A stretch of DNA of 64,000 nt, from assembly GCA_951394045.1 (NCBI GenBank), contig OX595998.1, positions 1,674,001 to 1,738,000 of the forward strand, read 5' to 3'. How positions within the stretch are numbered: position 1 is the first letter of the stretch; each line of letters begins with the position of its first letter. The notes under the pieces were generated by a model, which saw only the letters and a program-made list of their open reading frames with translations, was not told the DNA's origin and made no database searches. Shown here one piece after another: positions 1-10,068 of the stretch. The translations under genes were made by a program, and so were the position numbers. This DNA comes from Nitzschia sp. DOCU1. Its lineage: Eukaryota; Bacillariophyta; Bacillariophyceae; Bacillariales; Bacillariaceae.

Positions 1-3000
1 GATGGGGATGTCATCCTCGTTCAAGCCATTTGTAGCGCCATCGGGCTGTTTTTTCCCATTCACTTTTTGGGGGCAAGTGCTTCTCGTCACCGTTCGGCCT
101 TCAAGTGCCCCCCGTATGTCAGCAAATTTCAAATTCGTCCAGTCGTTTTCGGGTCCAACAATCTCTGATAGCGCCAGGCTGGCAAGATTTTGCTTGATGG
201 ACTTATCCGTTTGGTTGAACATATCGCGATCCTGCCCAAAGCACAGTGTGCGGCTCAGCATATGGGAGGGCTTGTTCTGGCTCGGGAAAACTTGCAAAGT
301 GTAGTACATGAATCGCTCGGGGTTCAATGATGCGAGGCTAGAATTGGATGGCCGAGAGACATCGAAATGGATTGGCCCCAACAAGTCAAGCTTGTGAAGC
401 TCCTGAAGAATATAAAGCGCCGTCAGCCGTTCCGGATTCGCAGCGGGAGTTCTTGTCGGCATAATTTGGTTGTATTCTTTCATGGGATCAATAGCAGCGT
501 CCATCGAGATGTCGATGCCCATATTATTGAACGCTGCCGCATCATCCTGTTGGGCGCCTCCCATTGCGCCATCATAATTCTTGTGTCCTTCTACTTCTTC
601 GGGGCGAATAATGCCCGTCGTGTTTTGGCCAGGAAATGACCACCTCAAATCCGCAAACGTCCAATTTGTCCAGTCATTCTCGGCCCCAACAATTGCAGAT
701 AGCGCAAGACCAGCAAGATGCTGTTTAATAGATTGCCTTGTTTGTTGGAACAAGTCGCGGTCCTGCTCGAAGAGCAGAGTTTGGTTCAGCACATTTGCTG
801 CCATATTTTTGCTGGGAGAAACGCGCAAAATGTAGTGCTCGTATCGCTCAGGGTCCCATGATGCAAAGCTGGAGTTAGACGGGCGGGAGATATTAAATTG
901 GACAGGCCCCAGCATTTCGAGCTTGTGCATTTCCGAGAGAAGATAGAGGGCCGTTAGTCCCTCCTTATTCACGGAAGGAGTTGCTGACGGCATAACCTTG
1001 TTGAACTCTTTCATTCGCTCAATAATGTCGATCGACTTGCCACCTCGTAATGGACCCTCTGTTTCCCTCAGCCTATCCACCTGCCGTACTCTTTGACGTT
1101 CCTTCGCATAGTCGATTTTGTATGGGATGCGCATCAAATCTTCTGCTCTGCCCTTTCGTAGCAGCGTGCCCAAAGAAGAATGTGGGATCTCTTCGGCTTC
1201 AGGCCGATGTCGCTTTCCTTTACTGGACTTGTGATCGTCCCATACTGATCGAGGACGGGGCTCAGAAATGGCAAAGACCCGGCTCACTCGCACTCGCGGG
1301 TTCGGACGAAGCTCGGCGAACTTTTTGCTTGGAGGAGCTGGAGGATCAAAAGGATGCGCTAGGGGCTCGTTTGTGCGACTCACGACTGTCCACCAGTGAT
1401 CGCCAAACATTATGCGCCTCCCATGGTCGGCACTGTCAGTGTTCAAGCTTCTATCATGGTCGTCACTCTCCCCGCGTTCATTTCGTATTCGTGCGATCTC
1501 CGCATTGCATAAAGCTTCAAATTTCTTCATGTCAAAGCAGTTGTCAACTTTGTCCATGCAGTCCGCATAGAATTGTTCAACCGTCTCATCTGGTATCCAA
1601 CGATAAGGCTCTGGAATCAAATGTTTGACTTGCGCGGGCAGTGCCGCAAGACATGCCAATCCTGCTGGGATGGGCGGTGTAAATTCTGTGCCGAGTAAAG
1701 TACGGCAACCCACGGTGCGATTCTCCGCCTTTGCTTCTTTCAGGAAGTTCACAATATCACCGATGTATGGAGACAGCCGGCGCCCATAATTGAACCCATA
1801 GTCAGCGCAAATACCATCCTGGTATGTTTGAAGATTCCACAAAAGTCCTCCAAGGTACCTATCCACTCTACCGGGAGCCGACTGAGATATTTCCCAGCTA
1901 TATCCGCGAGTAGCATTGCCCCATGTTTCGATGACGGAGTTGGAATCCTTTTCTGATGTATCCGGGTCCATTCCAAAGAAATCGTTCAACGCCATAAGAG
2001 CCAGTTTGTGGTTTGTAGTCTTTCGTTGTGTACCTGCATCGTGCCATGCTTCATAAACGAGGAAGTTGTCCGAGTCTGGGTGGCCCAGTGTGAGCTGCAC
2101 CATGTACCCATCATCGATGGTAGTTCCAAAGCCCTCATTCAATTCATCCAGCATCTCGTTGTCGTTCCCGTCCTCGTAGCCATCTGGAAAATCATGCGTT
2201 TCGTCCTCATCGAAATCACCGCCTGCTTCCCGGTCATCCTCTTCTTCAACGTCACCATCGTCTAAGTCCTTGTCGTCGTCTTCGTCGTCGATTTCATCAT
2301 CCGACTTTATTGCTTTGAATCTTAGGGGTCTTGGCAAGAACCCCGCATCGATGAGATTGTTCAGCCTCCATAAAGGCATCTTGCTGTTCTCGGTGCTGTC
2401 GTTTCCGTCGGCGTAAAGCATGCGCGGGAGATTTCTTGAAAGCTCCTCAAAGAACCGTATGCTAAAGTCAAGGCGAAACTCCAAACTATCTGGATCCACC
2501 AAGCCCATCAAGGCCTTTTTGCCGCTTTTGTTGCTGTTGGTCGAAAATTCCTCCGCCAGCAGTTTGCGGTAGACGCCACAAAGATGGCTAAAGCCTTTAC
2601 AACCTCTTAATTTGGGGAGATAGTCGTTGCCATTGAACATCATCATGAGCACCAAATCCGTCCTTACTTGAAGTATTTGTTCGGGTGGAGCTTGGGGTGG
2701 TAGCCAAGACACGAGTTTCCTAGTCGTTTCCCACAGGCTAATGCTGAAGTGCTCCTGACCCGACTCTGATTGGATCACAAAGATATTATGGGTCCAGGAG
2801 GGCGGAATGATTAGACCCTGTAATAGTAGATCACTGTCGCGTCCAAAGATCGCCACGGACTGTCCGAGACGAGGACGTTGCATGATCCATTCCGTCAACT
2901 TGTGCTCGCCCTCTCCAGGGACTGTCGAAGGGCTGATGAATATCCGCACATCGCGTAGCTTGCCATGTCCATGCTGTAGGCGCTGCCACGCCCAATATTG

Positions 3001-3570
3001 AAGCGTTGATTCCATCAAATTTTGAAATTCAGTGCCTGGGGTAATCTGAAGACTCTGGATTTCGGCCTGATAACTTCGTTTTCGCCGTGCCTTTCGTTTC
3101 GGTGATATTTTCAGTTTGTCAAAATGCTCCAGCTTCCACGCAGTGCGCACCACTGTACCATATCGTCGACTCCGTTGTGTAGCAAGCTTGGCAGCCCCAG
3201 GTGCTCCGTCAATTGCCAAGACCAAGGATTTGGTGGGGGTAAACATACTCAGAATTCGATCCAATTGGCTCATGATAATCCGAACGGCTGCTTCGTCGCC
3301 CCGGCTCCTTCGCGTAACCACATGGATAATGTGGTTCATATCGATCAGCACATGATCGAATGTTTCTTCCGAGTCTTGGTCGATCTTGACAATCGACTCG
3401 GCAAACTCATTCTCGAACCAGATGTTGAAGCCTCGAATGCCATTCAAGGGAGACGACGCAGTTTTATGATGTGATTCCGGCTGATGGATTTGCACTAGAA
3501 ACGAAACGCAGACCCTGAAGAAAGCCAGATGGAATAACAATGTCCTGGCCAGGCGGAGGGAACGGGACAT
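1..3570 (-). CDS. XRN-family 5'-3' exoribonuclease, 3' end beyond left edge
   Basis: Open minus-strand frame running off position 1, so the C-terminus is missing. It encodes the XRN nuclease core: GIRGFNIWF near the start (compare the usual MGVPxFfrWL), DMNHIIHV, AIDGAPGAAKLATQRSRR, PGTEFQNLM, STVPGEGEHKLTEWI, FGRDSDLLLQGL and MFNGNDYLPKL. These carry the acidic metal-binding residues of the family. An acidic insertion (about 2230-2300) precedes the middle region YLGGLLWNLQTYQDGICADYGFNYGRRLSPY, written here in parts as YLGGLLWNLQTYQ and GICADYGFNYGRRLSPY. The enzyme should degrade 5'-monophosphate RNA in nucleus or cytoplasm. The nearest in-frame ATG is at 3570 and gives an arginine-rich hydrophobic N-terminus. 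An alternative spliced model starts at 3810 with introns 3668-3723 and 3495-3576; both keep phase, and this model replaces the odd hydrophobic leader. XRN identity is firm, the start is not. Residues encoded by 1-1016 form a duplicated module (separate entry). Confidence 0.9.
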   Translation of the reverse strand, partial: MSRSLRLARTLLFHLAFFRVCVSFLVQIHQPESHHKTASSPLNGIRGFNIWFENEFAESIVKIDQDSEETFDHVLIDMNHIIHVVTRRSRGDEAAVRIIMSQLDRILSMFTPTKSLVLAIDGAPGAAKLATQRSRRYGTVVRTAWKLEHFDKLKISPKRKARRKRSYQAEIQSLQITPGTEFQNLMESTLQYWAWQRLQHGHGKLRDVRIFISPSTVPGEGEHKLTEWIMQRPRLGQSVAIFGRDSDLLLQGLIIPPSWTHNIFVIQSESGQEHFSISLWETTRKLVSWLPPQAPPEQILQVRTDLVLMMMFNGNDYLPKLRGCKGFSHLCGVYRKLLAEEFSTNSNKSGKKALMGLVDPDSLEFRLDFSIRFFEELSRNLPRMLYADGNDSTENSKMPLWRLNNLIDAGFLPRPLRFKAIKSDDEIDDEDDDKDLDDGDVEEEDDREAGGDFDEDETHDFPDGYEDGNDNEMLDELNEGFGTTIDDGYMVQLTLGHPDSDNFLVYEAWHDAGTQRKTTNHKLALMALNDFFGMDPDTSEKDSNSVIETWGNATRGYSWEISQSAPGRVDRYLGGLLWNLQTYQDGICADYGFNYGRRLSPYIGDIVNFLKEAKAENRTVGCRTLLGTEFTPPIPAGLACLAALPAQVKHLIPEPYRWIPDETVEQFYADCMDKVDNCFDMKKFEALCNAEIARIRNERGESDDHDRSLNTDSADHGRRIMFGDHWWTVVSRTNEPLAHPFDPPAPPSKKFAELRPNPRVRVSRVFAISEPRPRSVWDDHKSSKGKRHRPEAEEIPHSSLGTLLRKGRAEDLMRIPYKIDYAKERQRVRQVDRLRETEGPLRGGKSIDIIERMKEFNKVMPSATPSVNKEGLTALYLLSEMHKLEMLGPVQFNISRPSNSSFASWDPERYEHYILRVSPSKNMAANVLNQTLLFEQDRDLFQQTRQSIKQHLAGLALSAIVGAENDWTNWTFADLRWSFPGQNTTGIIRPEEVEGHKNYDGAMGGAQQDDAAAFNNMGIDISMDAAIDPMKEYNQIMPTRTPAANPERLTALYILQELHKLDLLGPIHFDVSRPSNSSLASLNPERFMYYTLQVFPSQNKPSHMLSRTLCFGQDRDMFNQTDKSIKQNLASLALSEIVGPENDWTNLKFADIRGALEGRTVTRSTCPQKVNGKKQPDGATNGLNEDDIPI
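97..1016 (-). repeat. Duplicated ~130-aa module at visible C-terminus of the XRN protein
   Basis: Two tandem protein modules lie in the XRN frame: copy A at about 630-1016 (begins MKEFNKVMPSATP) and copy B at about 97-486 (begins MKEYNQIMPTRTP). They share LTALY.L.E.HKL..LGP, SRPSNSS.AS..PER, the F.QDRD.F.QT..SIKQ.LA.LALS.IVG helix and ENDWTN. The pattern of a strand pair followed by a lysine-bearing helix with small residues recalls a double-stranded RNA-binding domain. That is only an impression from residue spacing; a lineage-specific module is equally possible. Confidence 0.75.
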
Positions 3571-4039
3571 CGTTACCGTCACTCCCAATTTCACTCAACT
3601 TGTGGGAAGTAGGGGTTGTCGTACTAGAACCTCGAATTGGCCTGCTTCTCAGTTGATGCCTTCGTCGCTGTTAAAGTGATTTGTGTTAAGCTGTACTATG
3701 TTCGAAGCATTGGTAACATGAACGTGGGTCGCTATATCACTCGAAACTGGGTTCTGGTAGTAGGGTCGTAGAAGTGAGAGTCGCTGCTGGAGTGGAGAAA
3801 AGGGAAGCATTTTGGTGAATGATGTTATCGGTGTACCTGCGATGGGTTATTAGCTTGAATGAATGCCTCGTGAAGTGGGCAACACATATTCCACGCGTCG
3901 GACTCTAACTGGGGTGTGTGGACCGCTAGCTCCCCAAAGTCCAGAGAGGAGAAATAATCGGCGCGCTGCTTTCCCCACCGGGAATACGACACTTAGAGAC
4001 ATTGATGTTCTTTATTATCCTGTCCTTATATGACAGTCT

Positions 4040-4075
4040 CCTATGTGACGTATCTGATCAAATACGTCACATAGG
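4040..4075. repeat. 14-bp perfect inverted repeat with TGACGTA/TACGTCA cores
   Basis: CCTATGTGACGTAT (4040-4053) is followed after 8 nt by its exact reverse complement (4062-4075). Each arm contains a CRE-like TGACGTA half that bZIP factors bind in other eukaryotes. It could be a paired protein-binding site or a simple hairpin; no gene start lies within 200 bp. Confidence 0.8.
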
Positions 4076-4167
4076 AAAGACGACATCTCATAGATGTCTT
4101 GGCCGTCGAATGTGTGACATTCACATGGCTAACACTGGGTTTTACTGAGTCATTTTGCTCGTGTTGC

Positions 4168-4303
4168 GAAATCGCCTCTTGCGAAATCTTGGTTGACGAA
4201 ATTGCGTCTTGTGAAACCTTAGGATATCTATAGTGTGACGAAAGCGCGTCTTGCGAATTCTTGACTTGTGAAATTGCGTGTTGTGAAATATTGGGAAATC
4301 GCA
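4168..4303. repeat. Degenerate 15-bp minisatellite (GAAATTGCGTCTTGT-like)
   Basis: About eight units start with GAAAT, GAAAG, GAAAC or GAATT and are spaced 15 bp apart, with one 27-bp interruption near 4215-4240. Units alternate between a form close to GAAATTGCGTCTTGT and a second form, giving a 30-bp higher-order period. The repeat accounts for the pseudo-repetitive minus-strand reading frames there. Confidence 0.75.
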
Positions 4304-4819
4304 TAGTGATAGACGGAAGCTACTACCCGCTAGTACTAGCATCGTCTGCTGCAACCGCAAAGTAGCGTAATTTTGATGATAATGCTCTGGCTAGTACTGG
4401 CGTCGTTGGCGCCGATGCCCCTGCTGCTATATTCATAACGTAGTACTATTAGCATAATGATGTTTTATGTCGATGATTGAAGCAACAACGATGTTTTGTC
4501 CATTATAAATCTAGCTAGACTGGTGCCGGTGCTGGTGCTGCAGTGTAATGGTTATTGTTGTTATAATGTTTAGGCTAGTACTTCTTGTTTCGACGCCGCT
4601 GCAGTTCCTTTCCCGATCCATAATAGTACTGGCTGCTGGTGGTCCGAGAAGAGCAGTCTTGTTGTGGCTTGACGGCCGGCATGCCGGTATGCGTCCTGCT
4701 ACCACCACCAACCATTGTCTTTTCAATGAAGCTGCTGAAAAGGTGATGATATGATGATATGAAGATGGCACGATATCCCCTAAACTTACAGAGGCCGCGT
4801 TCTGATGACCAGTTTGACC

Positions 4820-4843
4820 GATTCCGCGCTCTCGCGCGGAATC
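4820..4843. repeat. 10-bp perfect hairpin (GATTCCGCGC / TCTC loop)
   Basis: GATTCCGCGC at 4820-4829 and its exact reverse complement at 4834-4843 enclose the loop TCTC. It sits at the edge of the GCGAGAAT repeat clusters. Function unknown. Confidence 0.7.
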
Positions 4844-4883
4844 AAAAGTTTTGTCCCGAGATGAGCAAAAAATGTGCCAAATA

Positions 4884-5555
4884 ATCAGGCCCGGTTCCCG
4901 CGCCCTCGCGTATTCTCGCATTCTCGCAAATTTGTTTAAAGTCATTGTAATCTAAAACCAGTCCATTGAGTCCGAATGCGAGAATTTTGCGAGAATACGA
5001 GAATGGTCTTGCCACTTTTCGTCCGTGCTCTCTCGTTTTCTCACAATTTTCTCGCATTCTCGTAACCATCATCTTACTTCCGCGTGGCACTCCCGCCGTC
5101 GCAACGCACACAACTTGCTACTCTTACTAAGATGCTTTCCCCCCTCGGCTCAACACAGAGTCTACAACTTTAACATTATCATGGCGCCCCATTCGGCACC
5201 TATTCATTGTTGTACCTCGTAGTGTTGCACTGTCTCTACAACCGCTTTCGTGTTTTTTCCCTCGACATCAAGAGTCTTGAGATCCTCCGGTAGTTCATTA
5301 GGGCTCCTTTTGCTACCTTTTGCTGGTGTTGTAGCATCGGCATGATCAGAAAGAGTAGACATGATCGGAGAGGAGTCGAGTTGAAAGTGAAGAACAAGAT
5401 TTTTGTGGTGCTTTACTACCTACACAATCAGGTTCGGCGTTGTTTGTCTGTCCTACTTCCGTTGTTGCGAGAATACGAGAATTCGCACCCCCCGCTGGAA
5501 CGCACCGGTTCTCGTCTCGTGAAAAATTGCGAGAATGCGAGAATGCGAGAATACG
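4884..5555. repeat. Dispersed GCGAGAAT-type repeat clusters
   Basis: The motif GCGAGAAT and its complement recur at about 4905-4930, 4976-5005, 5025-5065, 5462-5482 and 5525-5555, often as GCGAGAATGCGAGAATACG. The reverse complement of 4884-4915 matches 10062-10093, on the far side of the 1.5-kb array, at 29 of 32 positions. This suggests an old dispersed repeat family into which the array was inserted. No coding signal. Confidence 0.65.
5547..5555. repeat. Candidate target-site duplication, left (GAGAATACG)
   Basis: GAGAATACG lies directly before the array, and GAGAACACG (10060-10068) directly after it, 8 of 9 identical. Sequences beyond each copy together resemble an undisturbed copy of the older repeat seen in reverse complement at 4884-4930. 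This fits insertion of the whole block with a 9-bp duplication. Confidence 0.45.
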
Positions 5556-8500
5556 GCGAGTGTCGAACCACGTAGGTAGCTCTTTGATAGCTTATGACAG
5601 AAATGTCCCATTTCTGTCCAAAATCAGTGGTTTTTGACTGAATTCGCGTCCTCATCGTGTCCTACTTTGATAGCTCGTTTAAGGACGCTTTGATAGCTCG
5701 TTTAACACTAGGACACAAAAGATTAAAATTTGACATTCAATTTACCAATTTGAAACGTCTTTTTGTGTATTCTTGATATCTTGGGAGCGTGCATGCTCCC
5801 TCCTATTCCAGAAGAAGCTTGCGATAACACCTAAAGCTCACGATAGTAGTACCAATAGTAGTCCCTTCTCAGTTCTTGGTTAACCAGCCTCGTTGCTTGA
5901 TAGCTCTCAATCATGATAGCAGGGAAGAACGGCGACGATTGACTACATGCGACACCAAACAAGTGACAAGTCACACGACCAGACTTTCTAGTTCAAGTGG
6001 ACTAGCAAAATCTACTATAGTGCAATCCCCTATTTCAAATCAGCAGAATCATCCTTCTTTTATTCCCATTAATCATGATTCAAAGTTGATTGTTGCATTC
6101 ATTGCATCATGTCAAAAGAACAAAACTATGGGTTCAACGAACCAGTGGTAGTGGGGCAGCAGCGACTTCGTAGAGGTAGCAGCAAGTAATGAAGTGTATT
6201 GTAGTGTAGTAGTTGTAGTGGCCATGGCAGGTTGTAGACGAATTCACAGCGATTCAAAGTTGATTGTAGTGTTTGACCCTTGAACAAAATGATCGACGAG
6301 ATGAAGGAAACAATAGCAGCGCGGCGACGGTTTCGTAGAGGTAGCCATGAATAATAAAGTGTATTGTAGTGTAGTAGTGGCAGTGGCAGCGGCAGGTTGT
6401 AGATGAATCCACAGCGATCCAAAGTTGATTGTAGCGTCCATTGGTATGGAAACAAAACGACAAGTTGAAAGTGGCGGCGGCGATGGCAGCTTCGTTTTGG
6501 GAGTAGATTGGCAGCGAAGGCCACAACAGGCGAATCGTAGATATGCTGGGTGGTGAGCAGATTGTCAGGTTTACATGACGATGTTAGTGAAATGCATGAA
6601 TCAAAATACCTTGGTCCGCGATGGAATGCACTTACCTTCGTAATATTGAAGTAGTAATTGAATAATAACTAGCAATCGAATAATACTTCTGCTGGAACGA
6701 CTGTATAGTTCCAATCAAGGAGTTTATACACATGCGGTGGTAGGAGTACAGCTGCAGTACTCGAGAATTACTCGCCTATGAAAGTTTGACAGTGAAAGAA
6801 TGGATTTTGTGTTGCGCCATTGTCGCCGCTCGTCCAATTCAACGACAAATTTCGACCAATTCGACTTAATGGCGAGCGGCTTGCGCGCCGCGCAAGCCGG
6901 CAAAAGAGTGGTCCCCGCGGTAAATCTCATTCCTTGCTACGACCAAAACAGCGATTATTGCTTTCAAAATGTTATTCGAACCTTTTCTCTTCTTTTTCCT
7001 TTCTTTCCCTTTATAAAAATTTCGCTACCTACGTAGCTGGACATAGGCCGAAATTATCTGGCGAGTGTCGAACCACGTAGGTAGCTCTTTGATAGCTTAT
7101 GACAGAAATGTCCCATTTCTGTCCAAAATCAGTGGTTTTTGACTGAATTCGCGTCCTCATCGTGTCCTACTTTGATAGCTCGTTTAAGGACGCTTTGATA
7201 GCTCGTTTAACACTAGGACACAAAAGATTAAAATTTGACATTCAATTTACCAATTTGAAACGTCTTTTTGTGTATTCTTGATATCTTGGGAGCGTGCATG
7301 CTCCCTCCTATTCCAGAAGAAGCTTGCGATAACACCTAAAGCTCACGATAGTAGTACCAATAGTAGTCCCTTCTCAGTTCTTGGTTAACCAGCCTCGTTG
7401 CTTGATAGCTCTCAATCATGATAGCAGGGAAGAACGGCGACGATTGACTACATGCGACACCAAACAAGTGACAAGTCACACGACCAGACTTTCTAGTTCA
7501 AGTGGACTAGCAAAATCTACTATAGTGCAATCCCCTATTTCAAATCAGCAGAATCATCCTTCTTTTATTCCCATTAATCATGATTCAAAGTTGATTGTTG
7601 CATTCATTGCATCATGTCAAAAGAACAAAACTATGGGTTCAACGAACCAGTGGTAGTGGGGCAGCAGCGACTTCGTAGAGGTAGCAGCAAGTAATGAAGT
7701 GTATTGTAGTGTAGTAGTTGTAGTGGCCATGGCAGGTTGTAGACGAATTCACAGCGATTCAAAGTTGATTGTAGTGTTTGACCCTTGAACAAAATGATCG
7801 ACGAGATGAAGGAAACAATAGCAGCGCGGCGACGGTTTCGTAGAGGTAGCCATGAATAATAAAGTGTATTGTAGTGTAGTAGTGGCAGTGGCAGCGGCAG
7901 GTTGTAGATGAATCCACAGCGATCCAAAGTTGATTGTAGCGTCCATTGGTATGGAAACAAAACGACAAGTTGAAAGTGGCGGCGGCGATGGCAGCTTCGT
8001 TTTGGGAGTAGATTGGCAGCGAAGGCCACAACAGGCGAATCGTAGATATGCTGGGTGGTGAGCAGATTGTCAGGTTTACATGACGATGTTAGTGAAATGC
8101 ATGAATCAAAATACCTTGGTCCGCGATGGAATGCACTTACCTTCGTAATATTGAAGTAGTAATTGAATAATAACTAGCAATCGAATAATACTTCTGCTGG
8201 AACGACTGTATAGTTCCAATCAAGGAGTTTATACACATGCGGTGGTAGGAGTACAGCTGCAGTACTCGAGAATTACTCGCCTATGAAAGTTTGACAGTGA
8301 AAGAATGGATTTTGTGTTGCGCCATTGTCGCCGCTCGTCCAATTCAACGACAAATTTCGACCAATTCGACTTAATGGCGAGCGGCTTGCGCGCCGCGCAA
8401 GCCGGCAAAAGAGTGGTCCCCGCGGTAAATCTCATTCCTTGCTACGACCAAAACAGCGATTATTGCTTTCAAAATGTTATTCGAACCTTTTCTCTTCTTT

Positions 8501-10061
8501 TTCCTTTCTTTCCCTTTATAAAAATTTCGCTACCTACGTAGCTGGACATAGGCCGAAATTATCTGGCGAGTGTCGAACCACGTAGGTAGCTCTTTGATAG
8601 CTTATGACAGAAATGTCCCATTTCTGTCCAAAATCAGTGGTTTTTGACTGAATTCGCGTCCTCATCGTGTCCTACTTTGATAGCTCGTTTAAGGACGCTT
8701 TGATAGCTCGTTTAACACTAGGACACAAAAGATTAAAATTTGACATTCAATTTACCAATTTGAAACGTCTTTTTGTGTATTCTTGATATCTTGGGAGCGT
8801 GCATGCTCCCTCCTATTCCAGAAGAAGCTTGCGATAACACCTAAAGCTCACGATAGTAGTACCAATAGTAGTCCCTTCTCAGTTCTTGGTTAACCAGCCT
8901 CGTTGCTTGATAGCTCTCAATCATGATAGCAGGGAAGAACGGCGACGATTGACTACATGCGACACCAAACAAGTGACAAGTCACACGACCAGACTTTCTA
9001 GTTCAAGTGGACTAGCAAAATCTACTATAGTGCAATCCCCTATTTCAAATCAGCAGAATCATCCTTCTTTTATTCCCATTAATCATGATTCAAAGTTGAT
9101 TGTTGCATTCATTGCATCATGTCAAAAGAACAAAACTATGGGTTCAACGAACCAGTGGTAGTGGGGCAGCAGCGACTTCGTAGAGGTAGCAGCAAGTAAT
9201 GAAGTGTATTGTAGTGTAGTAGTTGTAGTGGCCATGGCAGGTTGTAGACGAATTCACAGCGATTCAAAGTTGATTGTAGTGTTTGACCCTTGAACAAAAT
9301 GATCGACGAGATGAAGGAAACAATAGCAGCGCGGCGACGGTTTCGTAGAGGTAGCCATGAATAATAAAGTGTATTGTAGTGTAGTAGTGGCAGTGGCAGC
9401 GGCAGGTTGTAGATGAATCCACAGCGATCCAAAGTTGATTGTAGCGTCCATTGGTATGGAAACAAAACGACAAGTTGAAAGTGGCGGCGGCGATGGCAGC
9501 TTCGTTTTGGGAGTAGATTGGCAGCGAAGGCCACAACAGGCGAATCGTAGATATGCTGGGTGGTGAGCAGATTGTCAGGTTTACATGACGATGTTAGTGA
9601 AATGCATGAATCAAAATACCTTGGTCCGCGATGGAATGCACTTACCTTCGTAATATTGAAGTAGTAATTGAATAATAACTAGCAATCGAATAATACTTCT
9701 GCTGGAACGACTGTATAGTTCCAATCAAGGAGTTTATACACATGCGGTGGTAGGAGTACAGCTGCAGTACTCGAGAATTACTCGCCTATGAAAGTTTGAC
9801 AGTGAAAGAATGGATTTTGTGTTGCGCCATTGTCGCCGCTCGTCCAATTCAACGACAAATTTCGACCAATTCGACTTAATGGCGAGCGGCTTGCGCGCCG
9901 CGCAAGCCGGCAAAAGAGTGGTCCCCGCGGTAAATCTCATTCCTTGCTACGACCAAAACAGCGATTATTGCTTTCAAAATGTTATTCGAACCTTTTCTCT
10001 TCTTTTTCCTTTCTTTCCCTTTATAAAAATTTCGCTACCTACGTAGCTGGACATAGGCCGA
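5555..10061. repeat. Tandem array: three copies of a 1,505-bp unit
   Basis: Copies lie at 5555-7059, 7060-8564 and 8565-10061; the last lacks the 11-nt linker GAAATTATCTG. Every landmark I compared is shifted by exactly 1,505 bp, and the hypothetical translations are identical in all copies, so the array is very young or an assembly product. Inside each unit are a 10-bp hairpin (GACAGAAATG), the 16-mer TTTGATAGCTCGTTTA twice, enclosed by GTGTCCTA/TAGGACAC, a 9-bp GC palindrome (6879-6897 in copy 1) and an imperfect internal duplication. Short frames (91, 132, 86 aa) are low-complexity and resemble no protein. The outer edges show CCACGTAGGTAGC (5568-5580) against an inverted GCTACCTACGTAG (10034-10046). 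It could be a non-autonomous mobile element, a satellite or a structural-RNA locus. Confidence 0.9.
6165..6460. repeat. Imperfect internal duplication within the 1,505-bp unit
   Basis: In copy 1 the block from TTCGTAGAGGTAGC through GTGTATTGTAGTGTAGTAG to TTCAAAGTTGATTGTAG occurs twice, about 172 bp apart (starts near 6168 and 6341). A further partial match, ATTCAAAGTTGATTGTTGC, lies near 6079. The same arrangement repeats in copies 2 and 3. Confidence 0.7.
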
Positions 10062-10068
10062 GAACACG
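10060..10068. repeat. Candidate target-site duplication, right (GAGAACACG)
   Basis: Right partner of GAGAATACG at 5547-5555 with one mismatch (T to C). It continues into GCGGGGGCGCGGGAACCGGG, which matches the complement of the older repeat at 4884-4915. Confidence 0.45.

Larger units (their letters stand above)
3811..5546. other. Gene-free, repeat-rich interval
   Basis: No reading frame here resembles a real protein. The interval holds a 14-bp inverted repeat with TGACGTA cores, a 15-bp degenerate minisatellite, a 10-bp GC-rich hairpin and clusters of the motif GCGAGAAT on both strands; each has its own entry. The first part (3811 on) should contain the XRN promoter if the upstream start is used. 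Confidence 0.6.

Noticed and set aside
1050..1628. Plus-strand frame of 192 codons
   Set aside because: Antisense shadow of the XRN coding frame; no recognisable protein.
4511..5111. Minus-strand frames within the GCGAGAAT clusters
   Set aside because: Translations are repeat-driven (REN/ARI strings), not protein-like.
6126..6524. 132-codon frame in each 1,505-bp unit
   Set aside because: Composition follows simple GTAGTG-type repeats, contains no domain, and overlaps several other open frames of equal quality.
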